From Emticicia fluvialis (GTDB lineage Bacteria > Bacteroidota > Bacteroidia > Cytophagales > Spirosomataceae), in the NCBI RefSeq assembly GCF_024793945.1, contig NZ_JANUSD010000002.1, forward strand, positions 358,116 through 422,115: a stretch of 64,000 bases of DNA, written 5' to 3'. Positions 16,475-26,111 of this stretch are shown here, piece by piece; position 1 is the stretch's first letter, and each line of letters starts with the position of its first letter. Under the pieces are notes generated by a model. It saw only the letters and a program-made list of their open reading frames with translations. It was not told the origin of the DNA and searched no databases. The translations under genes were made by a program, and so were the position numbers.

Positions 16475-18523
16475 ATGAAAAGGTACTTTAACTTACCCTG
16501 GCATTATTTCGCTTTAGTTGTTTTGGTTACCTGTATTGTTTACAGCAATCATTTTTATAATGCATTTCATTTTGATGACTCCCACACGGTTGTTAATAAC
16601 CTGTACATCAGAAGCCTCAAAAATATTTCGCTTTTTTTTAAAGATGCCACTACTTTCAGTACACTCCCGGCTAATCAGGCCTATCGTCCTGTTGTTACCA
16701 CGTCTCTTGCCATAGATTACTGGCTGGGCAACGGCTATAATCTTTTCTATTTTCATTTGTTTACGTTTATTATATTTCTGGTTCAGGGCTGGCTGATGCT
16801 CCTGCTTTTTAAGAAGTTATTCGATGTTTCATTTCAAAGCGGTTATAATTATTTCATTGCTCTTGCTGCCGTAGCCTGGTATTTGCTGCACCCTGCTATG
16901 GCCGAGACGGTCAACTATGTGATAGCCCGCTCAGATACCCTGTCAACATTTTTTGTGGTGTTGGCTTTTGTGATGTATGCGCGTTCGGGGTTTTGCCGAA
17001 GAACTTTCCTTTATCTTATACCTGTTGCAATAGGTGCTTTAGCCAAACCTACGGCTGTTATGTTTGCGCCTATTTTGTTTTTTTATGTCATTTTGTTCGA
17101 AAAGAATCTTAGCCTGACAGATTTTTTCAGAGTAAAGCATTTCAGACAAATACTGAATGCCGTTGCCAGAACCCTACCTGCCTTTGTTGTTTGTGCTTTG
17201 CTATATGGGTGGATAGACAGATTGACACCTAAAACCTGGGAGGCCGGAGGCACCTCTGCATGGCATTACCTAATTACGCAGCCTTTTGTAATTGCTTATT
17301 ATTTTAGTTCATTGTTTCTGCCTGTTCACCTGAATGCCGATACCGACTGGAAAGTATTAACCAGTATCTGGGATATCCGTTTTTTTGCAGGGATAGTATT
17401 TTTAGCTGTTATGCTGGTGCTGGCAATATGGTGTTCAAAAAATGCCAGAACAAGGCCAATCAGCTTTGGTATTATATGGTTTTTTCTGGCGCTGGTGCCA
17501 TCTTCGAGTGTAATTCCGCTGGGTGAAGTAATGAACGACCACCGGATGTTTTTTCCTTTTGTGGGTTTGGTTATGAGCGTGGTTTGGGCAATGGCTTTAT
17601 TTCTGATGCCTTATAAAAACTTTTTTAAAAAGCATGCCGTTGCTGCCATTGCAATTTTTGCAGTGGTGCTGCTATGCTATGGCGCTGGCACTTACCAGAG
17701 AAATAAAGTGTGGCATACTGAAGAAAGCCTGTGGTATGATGTGACCATTAAAAGCCCTGAAAATGCGCGTGGGCTGATGAACTACGGTATTTCTAAAATG
17801 GGCAAAAATGATTTTGAAACAGCTGAAAAATATTTCAACAAAGCCCTGGTTCTAACACCTGGTTATTATACCCTGCATATAAATATGGGGGTGCTAAAAG
17901 AAGCGCAGGGTGATAGCGCCATAGCTGAATCTTACTTTAAAAATGCCTTGCTTTTTAATAACAAAAATGCTGATTCATGGTATTATTATGCCAGGTTCCT
18001 GTTTAATCAGGGCCGATACCCGGAGGCCATTCAGGCTTTATTAAACACCACCAAAATTGCTCCCGGGTATATTCCTGCTTCTGAGTTACTTATGCGTATA
18101 CATGACCGCCAGCAGCACTATGAAAAACTGCATGAACTTGCTGACGAAACTTTAAAGCGCGTGCCAGGTAATGCAGAGGCATTGGTTTTTAAAGCCTCAT
18201 CAGCCAGACACCAAAGCAGGCTTAGCTATGAAATGGAGCGCATCAGGTTAGACCCAAGCCCCGAAAAATACCTGAGTTTAAGCTTTAATTATTATTTGGC
18301 CGGAGAATTACGGCAGAGTATAAAAATAGCAACAGAGGCTATAAAACTGAGGCCAGATTACCCCGAGGCTTATAATAATATAGGTTCGGCCTATAATGTA
18401 TTAAAAGAATATGACAAGGCCATCCCTTATTTGCAAAAGGCAGTTGATTTAAGTCCCAATTTTGAACTGGCAAAAAATAACCTGAAAATGGCCGAAATTA
18501 AAAAGAATGAAATAAACCGGTAA
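16475..18523 (+). CDS. GT-C-fold membrane glycosyltransferase with C-terminal TPR (TMTC-like)
   Basis: A 682-residue protein. About 11 membrane helices occupy residues 10-415 and TPR repeats the rest (YFNKALVLTPGYYTLHINMG, AIPYLQKAVDLSPNFELAKNN). The first periplasmic loop carries FHFDDSHTVVNN (D34, D35), the acidic pair of GT-C enzymes such as O-mannosyltransferases and the eukaryotic TMTC proteins. These use polyprenyl-phosphate sugars as donors on the outer face of the inner membrane. A role in protein O-glycosylation is a plausible inference. The methyltransferase gene begins four bases after its stop, so the two are co-translated. Confidence 0.8.
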   Translation: MKRYFNLPWHYFALVVLVTCIVYSNHFYNAFHFDDSHTVVNNLYIRSLKNISLFFKDATTFSTLPANQAYRPVVTTSLAIDYWLGNGYNLFYFHLFTFIIFLVQGWLMLLLFKKLFDVSFQSGYNYFIALAAVAWYLLHPAMAETVNYVIARSDTLSTFFVVLAFVMYARSGFCRRTFLYLIPVAIGALAKPTAVMFAPILFFYVILFEKNLSLTDFFRVKHFRQILNAVARTLPAFVVCALLYGWIDRLTPKTWEAGGTSAWHYLITQPFVIAYYFSSLFLPVHLNADTDWKVLTSIWDIRFFAGIVFLAVMLVLAIWCSKNARTRPISFGIIWFFLALVPSSSVIPLGEVMNDHRMFFPFVGLVMSVVWAMALFLMPYKNFFKKHAVAAIAIFAVVLLCYGAGTYQRNKVWHTEESLWYDVTIKSPENARGLMNYGISKMGKNDFETAEKYFNKALVLTPGYYTLHINMGVLKEAQGDSAIAESYFKNALLFNNKNADSWYYYARFLFNQGRYPEAIQALLNTTKIAPGYIPASELLMRIHDRQQHYEKLHELADETLKRVPGNAEALVFKASSARHQSRLSYEMERIRLDPSPEKYLSLSFNYYLAGELRQSIKIATEAIKLRPDYPEAYNNIGSAYNVLKEYDKAIPYLQKAVDLSPNFELAKNNLKMAEIKKNEINR

Positions 18524-18527
18524 ATAG

Positions 18528-19397
18528 ATGAACCAGGCTACATGCATTGTGTGTGGAAATAAGCAGGATTTAAAATTTGAATTGAGACATAACGTATACC
18601 ATTGCAGTGTATGTGATTTGTATTCGTCTGATGCCGATTTTGATTTATCGTTCAGGTCTAGTCTTGAAGAGGATAACCGTGAGATAGGCTTGAAGCAACT
18701 ACGATTACATAACTTTCAACTGATTATAAAAGAGCTGAAAGATAATTACTTTAAAAACGAGGCAGCTATTAGCGGACTTGAAATTGGCAGCGGCAATGGC
18801 TGGTGGCTGGAAGTTTGCAAAGCCAATGGCATTGATTGTATGGGCATTGAACCGGAAACCAAGTTTACAACCTACTACCAGCAAAACAACCTGAAAGTTG
18901 TGCATGGTTTTTATCCTGATGTAGCTAAAGATTCATCGGCAGGCTATGATTTTATCATATTTAACGACGTTTTTGAGCATATTACTGATTTAGAAAGCCT
19001 GTTGCTGAGCATTAAGAAAGACCTGAAAAAAGACGGAGTTCTGATTGTCAATATCCCAATGAGTAACGGGTTCTTTTATCGGGTTGCCAAAGCGCTTTAT
19101 TATCTGAAAGTAGAATCATACCTGGAGCGCCTGTGGCAGTTTAGTTTTCATAGCCCGCATATCAATTATTTTAACCCCGTAAATCTGACCGCTTATTTCG
19201 ACAAATATGGCTTCAGGCTGCTTCAGGATTTCAGACTGGAAACTTTAGATTTTTCGAGCATTAAAGAACGCATTTTGGCAGATAATCAGATAAGCAAGGC
19301 AAAAGCATTTGCAATCAGTAATGCGCTTATGTTATTGAAACCTGTTATTAAAAATACTGAAGCTGATATCAGGGTTTTCTTTTTTCGCCAGTTGTAA
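18528..19397 (+). CDS. SAM-dependent methyltransferase with N-terminal zinc ribbon
   Basis: A 289-residue protein. Residues 1-31 form a treble-clef-like ribbon with CxxC pairs C6/C9 and C26/C29. A class I methyltransferase domain follows, with SAM motif LEIGSGNGWW (84-93), GIEPE, and IIFNDVFEHITD in the Methyltransf_23 style. Proteins of this build often methylate sugars or act in glycan synthesis. It overlaps no gene but is only four bases from the GT-C gene and ends three bases from the converging GT2. Confidence 0.85.
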   Translation: MNQATCIVCGNKQDLKFELRHNVYHCSVCDLYSSDADFDLSFRSSLEEDNREIGLKQLRLHNFQLIIKELKDNYFKNEAAISGLEIGSGNGWWLEVCKANGIDCMGIEPETKFTTYYQQNNLKVVHGFYPDVAKDSSAGYDFIIFNDVFEHITDLESLLLSIKKDLKKDGVLIVNIPMSNGFFYRVAKALYYLKVESYLERLWQFSFHSPHINYFNPVNLTAYFDKYGFRLLQDFRLETLDFSSIKERILADNQISKAKAFAISNALMLLKPVIKNTEADIRVFFFRQL

Positions 19398-19400
19398 TGG

Positions 19401-20102
19401 CTATTTTCTTATATAAGCAAAAAACATAGCCAGCGTAACTTTAATCATGTAGTAAATACTTGAAAGTGACCGAATAGAAGACTGGCCACCTTGTCTGTTT
19501 TTCATTACCACTGGTATTTCTTCAATATGTAGCCCGGCTTTGGCAAACATAACCAATGATTCAGGCTCAGGGTATTCGTCTGGATAATTCCCGGCGGCAA
19601 ATGCTATGGCTTGTTTATCAAACAACCGGAAACCGGAGGTAATATCTACAATGCGCTTACCAGTTAGCAATAGGTTGAGCCTGTAAAAATAGGTGATTCC
19701 ACTCCTTCTTAGTGCAGACGACTGAAAGCCCTGTTTTAATAAGAATCTGGAGCCTATTACAATATTTGCCCGGGTTTGTTCCTGATGTTTAAGCAGTTTA
19801 GGTAACTCTGCTGCGGGGTGCTGCCCATCGCCGTCCATCTGCACTGCCAGTTCGTAGCCATTTCTATTGGCATACTTATAACCCGTTTGTACCGCACCGC
19901 CAATGCCCAGATTAACAGGCAGATTTAAAATTTTAACATCAAATTGCCTGGCAACGCTCAGTGTGTTATCGGTTGAGCAGTCATTTACCACAGCTATATT
20001 AATTTCATAAGGCAATTGTAAATGTGTCAGCTCTGTTAGCAGTTGCGCAATTGAGGCCTCCTCATTATAGCAGGGAATGATTACTAACAGCTTTTTTTTC
20101 AT
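19401..20102 (-). CDS. GT2 glycosyltransferase, dolichyl-phosphate-mannose-synthase-like
   Basis: A 233-residue family 2 glycosyltransferase. It starts KKKLLVIIPCYNEEASI, with the DxD-like QMDGDGQHP and IVDITSGFRLFD and the tail RQGGQSSIRSLSSIYYMIKVTLAMFF, as in enzymes that load a sugar onto polyprenyl phosphate. I chose the start at 20102, which begins the catalytic fold; a frame open to 20159 would add 19 residues and overlap glpD. Last gene of a likely UbiA-glpD-GT2 operon. Confidence 0.85.
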   Translation of the reverse strand: MKKKLLVIIPCYNEEASIAQLLTELTHLQLPYEINIAVVNDCSTDNTLSVARQFDVKILNLPVNLGIGGAVQTGYKYANRNGYELAVQMDGDGQHPAAELPKLLKHQEQTRANIVIGSRFLLKQGFQSSALRRSGITYFYRLNLLLTGKRIVDITSGFRLFDKQAIAFAAGNYPDEYPEPESLVMFAKAGLHIEEIPVVMKNRQGGQSSIRSLSSIYYMIKVTLAMFFAYIRK

Positions 20103-20139
20103 TGAGTGGCTAAAACTTGGTTTGCAATGAGGTTTGCTA

Positions 20140-21762
20140 TCAGGTAGTGATGCCGGCATGCTGCATAAAACCGCTTAATAACTGGCGATAATTATTTACC
20201 TCGGCCTGCTTTTGAAGCTCCGTCCATCCCATTGGTTCTGCCATCAGGTCGGCAACAACAGGGGTTAGGTAATAGGTGGTTTTCCAGTCGAGCAGTTCCA
20301 GCCTTGTTCTTCTCGCAAAGAAATCGCGCAGGGTGCAAGCCATTTCTGCCTGCACGGCATACAATACCTCTGCCTTAATAAACGGATAATCGGGGTGGAT
20401 TCTTTCTTTGGGAGCATATTTTAAAACTTCTGCAGCCAGTGTACCGTATTTTTTAACCAGATGCTGGCAGATGTCTTCGGCAAGGCCATGTACCTTCTGT
20501 ATGCTTTGCCAGTACTCAAATTCATATTTCTCTCCACCCACCAGATAGTGCTGGTCGGTAGAACATGGTATGTCGGTTTCCAGAAGCTGGCAGGCATCAT
20601 CTATGGTATCCTTGGCCATTAGTCGGTAGGTCGTCCATTTACCACCAAGCAGGCTCAGCAGGTTAGACGTTGCATCGTGTTCTACTTCGTGGTCACGCAC
20701 CAGTTTTTTTGTGGCTTTAGAGCCTGATGAAGCTATCAGCGGGCGTAATCCGCCAAAACCTGATTTAATGGCTGAACGATCGGGTACTTTAGCCAGATAT
20801 GGCTCCAGGGTTTCAAGCAGAAAATCAACCTCACGGCTTATCAGAATGGGTTCGTTGTCAATATCACGGTATTCATCATCGGTTGTTCCTACCATTACAT
20901 CGCCTTCAAACGGAATCACAAACACCACACGGCCATCTTTGGTTTTGGGTATCAGCATGGCATCTTTGCTTTTCAGTACATCAGCCGGCAGCATTATGTG
21001 TACTCCTTTGCTTGGGCGCAGTCGTTTTTCAACGGCAGGGTTCGCCAAAAGCCTGATACTGTCTGCAAACGGGCCTGTGCAGTTAATAAACAGCTTAGAT
21101 TGAATACTGAATGTTGTATCAGTCAATGTGTCCTTAACAACTGCCGACCTTAATTTACCAGTGGCGTCCTTTCCGAAGCTAATTACCTCGGCGTGGTTCA
21201 CAATGGCAGCACCCTGTAAGTCGGCGCTGTGAGCCAATGCCAGGCAATATCTGGCGTCATCCAGTTGTCCGTCATAATACATAACAGAACTATGCAGCCG
21301 TGGGGTAAGGGTGGGCATTCGCTCGAACGTTTCTTTTTTACTTAGCCATTTGGCTTTAGGAAGCGTATCATTCTTTGCAAAAAAACCGTATAGGGTTAAA
21401 CCAATAGTAAAATACATACCTTCCAGCCAGCTGAAAACGGGGGTAATCAAAGCCAGCGGATGAGCCAGATGCGGTGCATTTTTTATAACTATATGGCGCT
21501 CTTCCAATCCGTGGCGCACCTGCCTTAACTGTCCGAAATCCAGATTCTTAAAAGCCTGCTCTAAATACCTTACGCCGCCGTGTATCAGTTTGGTAGACTT
21601 GGAGGAGGTCTCAGCGGCAAAATCGTTCTTTTCTATCAATGCTACTTTAAAGCCCCTCAGAGCCGCATCGAGGGCACAACCGGCGCCACTGGCACCACCG
21701 CCAATAATACAGATGTCAAACTCTTCGTTTTTAATGCGTTCAATATTTTTTTTTCTGTCCAT
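20140..21762 (-). CDS. glpD: aerobic glycerol-3-phosphate dehydrogenase
   Basis: A 540-residue FAD enzyme that oxidises sn-glycerol 3-phosphate to dihydroxyacetone phosphate and passes electrons to quinone at the inner membrane. The FAD-binding GxGxxG is in CIIGGGASGAGCALDAALRG, followed by SSKSTKLIHGGVRYLEQ. The glycine-rich FGGLRPLI and the GGKWTTYRLMAKDTID signature lie further on. The C-terminal extension of about 130 residues is typical. Placed in a leftward operon: UbiA ends 38 bases upstream and the GT2 starts 37 downstream. Confidence 0.93.
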   Translation of the reverse strand: MDRKKNIERIKNEEFDICIIGGGASGAGCALDAALRGFKVALIEKNDFAAETSSKSTKLIHGGVRYLEQAFKNLDFGQLRQVRHGLEERHIVIKNAPHLAHPLALITPVFSWLEGMYFTIGLTLYGFFAKNDTLPKAKWLSKKETFERMPTLTPRLHSSVMYYDGQLDDARYCLALAHSADLQGAAIVNHAEVISFGKDATGKLRSAVVKDTLTDTTFSIQSKLFINCTGPFADSIRLLANPAVEKRLRPSKGVHIMLPADVLKSKDAMLIPKTKDGRVVFVIPFEGDVMVGTTDDEYRDIDNEPILISREVDFLLETLEPYLAKVPDRSAIKSGFGGLRPLIASSGSKATKKLVRDHEVEHDATSNLLSLLGGKWTTYRLMAKDTIDDACQLLETDIPCSTDQHYLVGGEKYEFEYWQSIQKVHGLAEDICQHLVKKYGTLAAEVLKYAPKERIHPDYPFIKAEVLYAVQAEMACTLRDFFARRTRLELLDWKTTYYLTPVVADLMAEPMGWTELQKQAEVNNYRQLLSGFMQHAGITT

Positions 21763-21800
21763 AAGTGTTCTGTTGTATCAAGTCTGGGCTGCTTCTGTTG

Positions 21801-22667
21801 TCAGACAAATATCATACTGGCTATGCCGCCCATCATAATAATTTTGCAAATTCTGCTTAGCAGTGTAAAATCTTTCTTGCGGTCGGCCCAGTAGAGTTTA
21901 TTTATCAACCAGGTGAAAACAATGATTGACCCGCTGAAAATCATAATCAGGTATTGATTATGAAGGCTATATGCCATAAAAAACAGAATAGACACAAAGC
22001 CTACAATAAATATATAAAGCAGTATTTTGGTGCGTCTGATACCCCATATAATAGGCAGGGTACGGCATCCGTAGCGGGCGTCTCCCCTGATGTCTTCCAT
22101 GTCTTTGATTATTTCACGAATTAAAGAAATAGAAAAAGCAAACAGTGCGTAGATGTTAACCAGCATTTCGTTTTGCTTGTAATAAACCGCCAATACTATG
22201 AGCGAGAAAGCAGTGAGAAATGCCACCAGAAAATTGCCGATAAAAGCCTGCCGTTTGAATCTCTCTGAATAAAACCAGAGTGCCGAAACCGCAAAAACGT
22301 TAATCAGGAAAACTTTTAAGCCTAAAAAAAGACCGATGGCTATGCCTATGAAATTAAGTATCTGATGGCTGAGGATAGCCCGGCGCCGTCTAATGATTTT
22401 ACCGATTATTACCTCACGAGGTTTGTTTACCAGGTCTATTTTAATATCAAAATAATCGTTAATAATGTATCCGGCTGCTGCAATGCAAACAGTAGCAAAA
22501 ACCAGCAGAAAGTGCTTCAATTCAAAAATGTAGCTCTGCCAGTCTGCTTTTGGCCCAACTAAAAAAATTCTGGCCATATATTGTGTAAGCACAATAATAA
22601 GCAGGTTGTTTAAACGAACCAGTCGGAAAAAAGCGGCTATAGTTTTCAGAAGCTCAGATTTGTTCAT
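21801..22667 (-). CDS. UbiA-family prenyltransferase
   Basis: A 288-residue membrane protein with about eight helices and both Asp-rich UbiA motifs: NDYFDIKIDLVNKPR (first, binding Mg-prenyl diphosphate) and DMEDIRGDARYGCRTLP (second). These enzymes join isoprenyl diphosphate to an acceptor such as a quinone ring, heme or glyceryl phosphate. Members of this Bacteroidota type are often named as (di)geranylgeranylglyceryl-phosphate synthases, but the acceptor cannot be read here. I set the start at 22667; the frame is open to 22721. First gene of a UbiA-glpD-GT2 set. Confidence 0.85.
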   Translation of the reverse strand: MNKSELLKTIAAFFRLVRLNNLLIIVLTQYMARIFLVGPKADWQSYIFELKHFLLVFATVCIAAAGYIINDYFDIKIDLVNKPREVIIGKIIRRRRAILSHQILNFIGIAIGLFLGLKVFLINVFAVSALWFYSERFKRQAFIGNFLVAFLTAFSLIVLAVYYKQNEMLVNIYALFAFSISLIREIIKDMEDIRGDARYGCRTLPIIWGIRRTKILLYIFIVGFVSILFFMAYSLHNQYLIMIFSGSIIVFTWLINKLYWADRKKDFTLLSRICKIIMMGGIASMIFV

Positions 22668-22797
22668 TTTCTCAAAAATACTAAAATAGTTTGAAAGAAC
22701 TTCTATACTTTCGAAAATCACAAATACTTAATACGCGTATTTGGGATTTTTTTTGAAAAAAATTGTTGTACTAAAAAAACGGATTTAAACCGCATCT

Positions 22798-23949
22798 ATG
22801 AAAATCGGAATTGTTTGTTATCCTACCTTTGGGGGCAGTGGTGTTGTTGCCACAGAACTAGGCAAAGCGCTTGCAAAAAATGGTCATCAGGTACACTTTA
22901 TTACTTATACGCAGCCAGCCAGACTGGATTTCTTCAATGAGAATATTTTTTACCACGAAGTAAACATTGCCAGTTACCCGCTCTTCCAGTATCCGCCTTA
23001 TGAGTCGGCCCTGGCCGGAAAAATGGTTGACGTTGTGAAATACGAAAAACTGGATATTCTGCATGTGCATTATGCAATTCCGCATGCTACCTCGGCTTTT
23101 CTGGCCAAGCAGATTTTAAAATGCCAGGGTATAAATGTGCCGGTTATCACCACCCTGCATGGTACTGATATTACCATTGTAGGTAAAGACGCCACACTGG
23201 CGCCGGTGGTTACTTTCAGCATTAATGAGTCGGACGGTGTTACGACGGTTTCAGCCGACCTGCAAAAGGAGACATACAGCACTTTCCGTGTCAGAAAAGA
23301 AATTGAGGTGATTCCGAATTTTGTAGATTTGGAGCGATTCAAGAAACAGAAAAAAGAGCATTTTAAACGCATTATTTGCCCGAACGACGAAAAACTGTTG
23401 GTCCATACCTCTAATTTCAGAAGAGTAAAGCGGATTGACGATATAATAAAAGTTTTTGCCAGGCTAAAAGTGCTTACCCCATGCAAGCTGGTGCTGGTGG
23501 GTGATGGCCCCGAACGTGCTGCTATGGAACAATTGAGCCGCGATCTGGGGCTGGGTGAAGACGTTCGTTTTGTGGGTAAGCTTGATGCCATTGAAGAGGT
23601 GCTGTCTGTAGCCGATTTATTTCTGATGCCCTCTGAAAAAGAGAGCTTTGGCTTAGCCGCCTTAGAAGCAATGGCTTGCGAAGTGCCTGTTATATCTACC
23701 AACACTGGTGGTTTGCCTGAGCTGAATGTGCATGGTGTAACCGGGTTTTTGAGCAATGTAGGTGATATTGAAGACATGGTGCGCAATGCTTTGTTTATTC
23801 TGCAAGACGAAAACCTGCCTCGTTTCAAGGCCAATGCACTGGCACATGCGCAGGAATTTGACATCTCGAACATTGTACCCAAGTATGAAAATTACTACCA
23901 TAAAATATTAAAGGAAACAAAAGAACAGGAAACAAAGGAACTAGTATAA
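22798..23949 (+). CDS. bshA: N-acetyl-alpha-D-glucosaminyl L-malate synthase BshA
   Basis: A 383-residue GT4 glycosyltransferase making the first step of bacillithiol: UDP-GlcNAc plus L-malate. BshA signatures are MKIGIVCYPTFGGSGVVATE at the start, LHVHYAIPHA, TTLHGTDITIVG, FVDLERFKK, and SEKESFGLAALEAM near the C-terminus. Bacillithiol is a low-molecular-weight thiol used in redox defence. The transcript ends at a bidirectional terminator shared with htpG. Confidence 0.95.
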   Translation: MKIGIVCYPTFGGSGVVATELGKALAKNGHQVHFITYTQPARLDFFNENIFYHEVNIASYPLFQYPPYESALAGKMVDVVKYEKLDILHVHYAIPHATSAFLAKQILKCQGINVPVITTLHGTDITIVGKDATLAPVVTFSINESDGVTTVSADLQKETYSTFRVRKEIEVIPNFVDLERFKKQKKEHFKRIICPNDEKLLVHTSNFRRVKRIDDIIKVFARLKVLTPCKLVLVGDGPERAAMEQLSRDLGLGEDVRFVGKLDAIEEVLSVADLFLMPSEKESFGLAALEAMACEVPVISTNTGGLPELNVHGVTGFLSNVGDIEDMVRNALFILQDENLPRFKANALAHAQEFDISNIVPKYENYYHKILKETKEQETKELV

Positions 23950-23962
23950 TAGATAGCGAAAT

Positions 23963-24002
23963 AAAAAATGCCTCACAGGAAGTTTCCCATGAGGCATTTT
24001 TT
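23963..24002. terminator. bidirectional terminator between bshA and htpG
   Basis: Arms ATGCCTCA and TGAGGCAT with six A before and six T after, so it serves both converging genes. The loop also holds a short GGAA/TTCC pair. Confidence 0.92.
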
Positions 24003-24017
24003 ATATACAAAGTAATT

Positions 24018-25826
24018 TTAAAGCGCTGAAACAGTTCTTTCAACAAATCTGGTTAAATCACTGCCAGACAACATACCTTGTGCCAGTAGCGCCAGGTCAT
24101 ACAATTGTTTAGCCAATTGTTTTTTGCCTTCTTCATCTTGTGTTTTCAGCAATTTATCGATCAGGTTATGGTTGGTATTTACAACCACATTTACACCCAT
24201 AGGCATCATGCCAAACATATCGTTCTGGCCGCTCACGCGTGACATATCTTTCCAGCGACGCATAAACTCAGGTTGAATAATAGTTACTGGCATTTCGTCG
24301 GTTGGAAGAGACTCTAACTGAACCGTATTAGTGCCAACTATACCCTTAAACAATTCTTCTACCTGTTTTTTCTCGTCTTCATTTAATACGCTTTCTACGT
24401 TAAGGCCTTTATCTATCAGTTTTTCAATGCTGTCAGAGTCTACTCGTTTAAAAGTTACTTTTTCAAGTTTCGATTCCAGCGTATTGATAAAGTGTGCGTC
24501 AAGCGGTGAGTCTAGTATTAAAACATCATACCCGCGTTTTTTGGCCGAGGCAATAAATGCGTCCTGCTGGTTGGCATCATTTGCATATAAAAATACTGCT
24601 TTGCCATCTTTATCGCTTTGGTTAGCCTGTACTTTTTCGCGGTATTCATCTAAAGTAAAATACTGGTTGTCGGCATTTTTCAGAAGTGTAAACTCTTTGG
24701 CTCTGTCATAGAATTTATCGTCTGAAATGATACCGTATTTAACAAATATACCCACGCTTTCCCATTTCTCTTCAAAGCCCTGGCGGTCATTTCGGAACAG
24801 CTCCTGCAGTTTATCGGCTACTTTTTTGGTAATGTGCGAGTTGATTTTCTTTACGTTGCCATCGGCCTGTAAATAACTGCGCGATACGTTCAGCGGGATG
24901 TCCGGTGAGTCAATAACGCCATGAAGCATTTGCAGGAATTCAGGCACTACGTCTTTTACATCATCAGTAATAAATACCTGGCGGCTGTATAACTGCACTT
25001 TCTCACGGTTTAACTGAAAGTCTTTCTTGATTTTTGGGAAGTATAACACCCCTGTCAGGTTGAACGGATAGTCTACATTTAAATGAATCCAGAAAAGAGG
25101 GTCTTCACTGAAAGGGTACAGCTCTTTATAGAAATTTTTATAGTCTTCTTCAGTTAATTCAGAAGGTGATTTTGTCCAGATCGGATTCGGGTTATTTACA
25201 ACCTTACCGTCAAACTCAATTTCAACTGGCAGGAACTTGGCATATTTTTCAAGAATCTGGCTGATTCTGTGATTCTCAAGAAACTCTTCCGAATCTTGTG
25301 CCACGTGTAAAATAATGTCAGTACCACGCTCGGCTTTATCGGCTTCGGTAATTTCAAATTCAGTGCTGCCGTCGCAAATCCAACGGGCTGCAGGCTCATC
25401 TCTGAAAGACCTGGTGATAATCTCTACGTTTTGAGCCACCATGAACGCCGAGTAAAAACCTAAACCAAACTGACCGATAATCTGGTTGGTATCCTGAGTA
25501 TCTTTGTATTTTTCTAAAAACTCCTTAGCGCCTGAGAACGCAATCTGGTTAATGTATTTCTTGATTTCCTCAGCGCTCATTCCAATACCCTTGTCGGAGA
25601 TTGTAATGGTTTTGGCTTCTTTGTCTATTGATACCGTTACTTTCAATTCGCCTAATTCACCGTCGAACTCACCCATTGAGGCTAGTTTTTTCAGCTTTTG
25701 TGTAGCGTCAACAGCATTAGAAACCAACTCACGCAAGAAAATCTCGTGGTCGGAGTAAAGAAACTTTTTGATGATGGGAAAAATGTTTTCGGTGTTAATC
25801 GAAATCGTACCTTTTTCAGCTACCAT
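24018..25826 (-). CDS. htpG: Hsp90 chaperone HtpG
   Basis: A 602-residue cytosolic Hsp90. The GHKL ATPase domain is visible (ELVSNAVDATQKLKKL, DKGIGMSAEE, GQFGLGFYSAFMVAQNVEI). The middle domain has the catalytic-loop NVSRSYLQ. The C-terminal dimerisation domain closes at residue 602. Length is near the usual 610-630. Divergent from cysE with 285 bases between, which hold a palindromic cluster that may control heat induction. Confidence 0.96.
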   Translation of the reverse strand: MVAEKGTISINTENIFPIIKKFLYSDHEIFLRELVSNAVDATQKLKKLASMGEFDGELGELKVTVSIDKEAKTITISDKGIGMSAEEIKKYINQIAFSGAKEFLEKYKDTQDTNQIIGQFGLGFYSAFMVAQNVEIITRSFRDEPAARWICDGSTEFEITEADKAERGTDIILHVAQDSEEFLENHRISQILEKYAKFLPVEIEFDGKVVNNPNPIWTKSPSELTEEDYKNFYKELYPFSEDPLFWIHLNVDYPFNLTGVLYFPKIKKDFQLNREKVQLYSRQVFITDDVKDVVPEFLQMLHGVIDSPDIPLNVSRSYLQADGNVKKINSHITKKVADKLQELFRNDRQGFEEKWESVGIFVKYGIISDDKFYDRAKEFTLLKNADNQYFTLDEYREKVQANQSDKDGKAVFLYANDANQQDAFIASAKKRGYDVLILDSPLDAHFINTLESKLEKVTFKRVDSDSIEKLIDKGLNVESVLNEDEKKQVEELFKGIVGTNTVQLESLPTDEMPVTIIQPEFMRRWKDMSRVSGQNDMFGMMPMGVNVVVNTNHNLIDKLLKTQDEEGKKQLAKQLYDLALLAQGMLSGSDLTRFVERTVSAL

Positions 25827-25910
25827 AATTATCTATAATTTTTAGTTGTTTTTAAACCAATGTTGTGTCAATAACAATTAGTATTCCAACCGTCAATAAA
25901 CGTGGCGTAG

Positions 25911-25935
25911 TCTGCCATATTGGCAGAAAACTGCC
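25911..25935. promoter_or_regulatory. three spaced CTGCCA half-sites upstream of htpG
   Basis: TCTGCCA-TAT-TGGCAGA (25911-25927) is a perfect inverted repeat. A third half-site CTGCC (25931-25935) forms a second inverted pair with the middle one around AAAA. The cluster is 84-109 bases before htpG, in the divergent cysE intergenic region, so it may be a stress-regulator operator. Confidence 0.5.
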
Positions 25936-26111
25936 TTTTTATGTGCAGGCTACCGTAGTCAGAAAGTTATATTTCATCGTATTATCAAAAAAAACCTATT
26001 TTTACTTTCAAGCTTTTTTTGCCAATTTCGTTAGTATCAGGAACAGCAGCCATAATTTGGGTGTTATGCAGATACTCATAAATCTATCAATCAGGTTTTT
26101 AACCCTTGTAT

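Noticed and set aside
25918..25936. Possible sigma-54 promoter (TGGCA and TGC) before htpG
   Set aside because: The spacing between the GG and GC elements is off by one or two bases on both strands.
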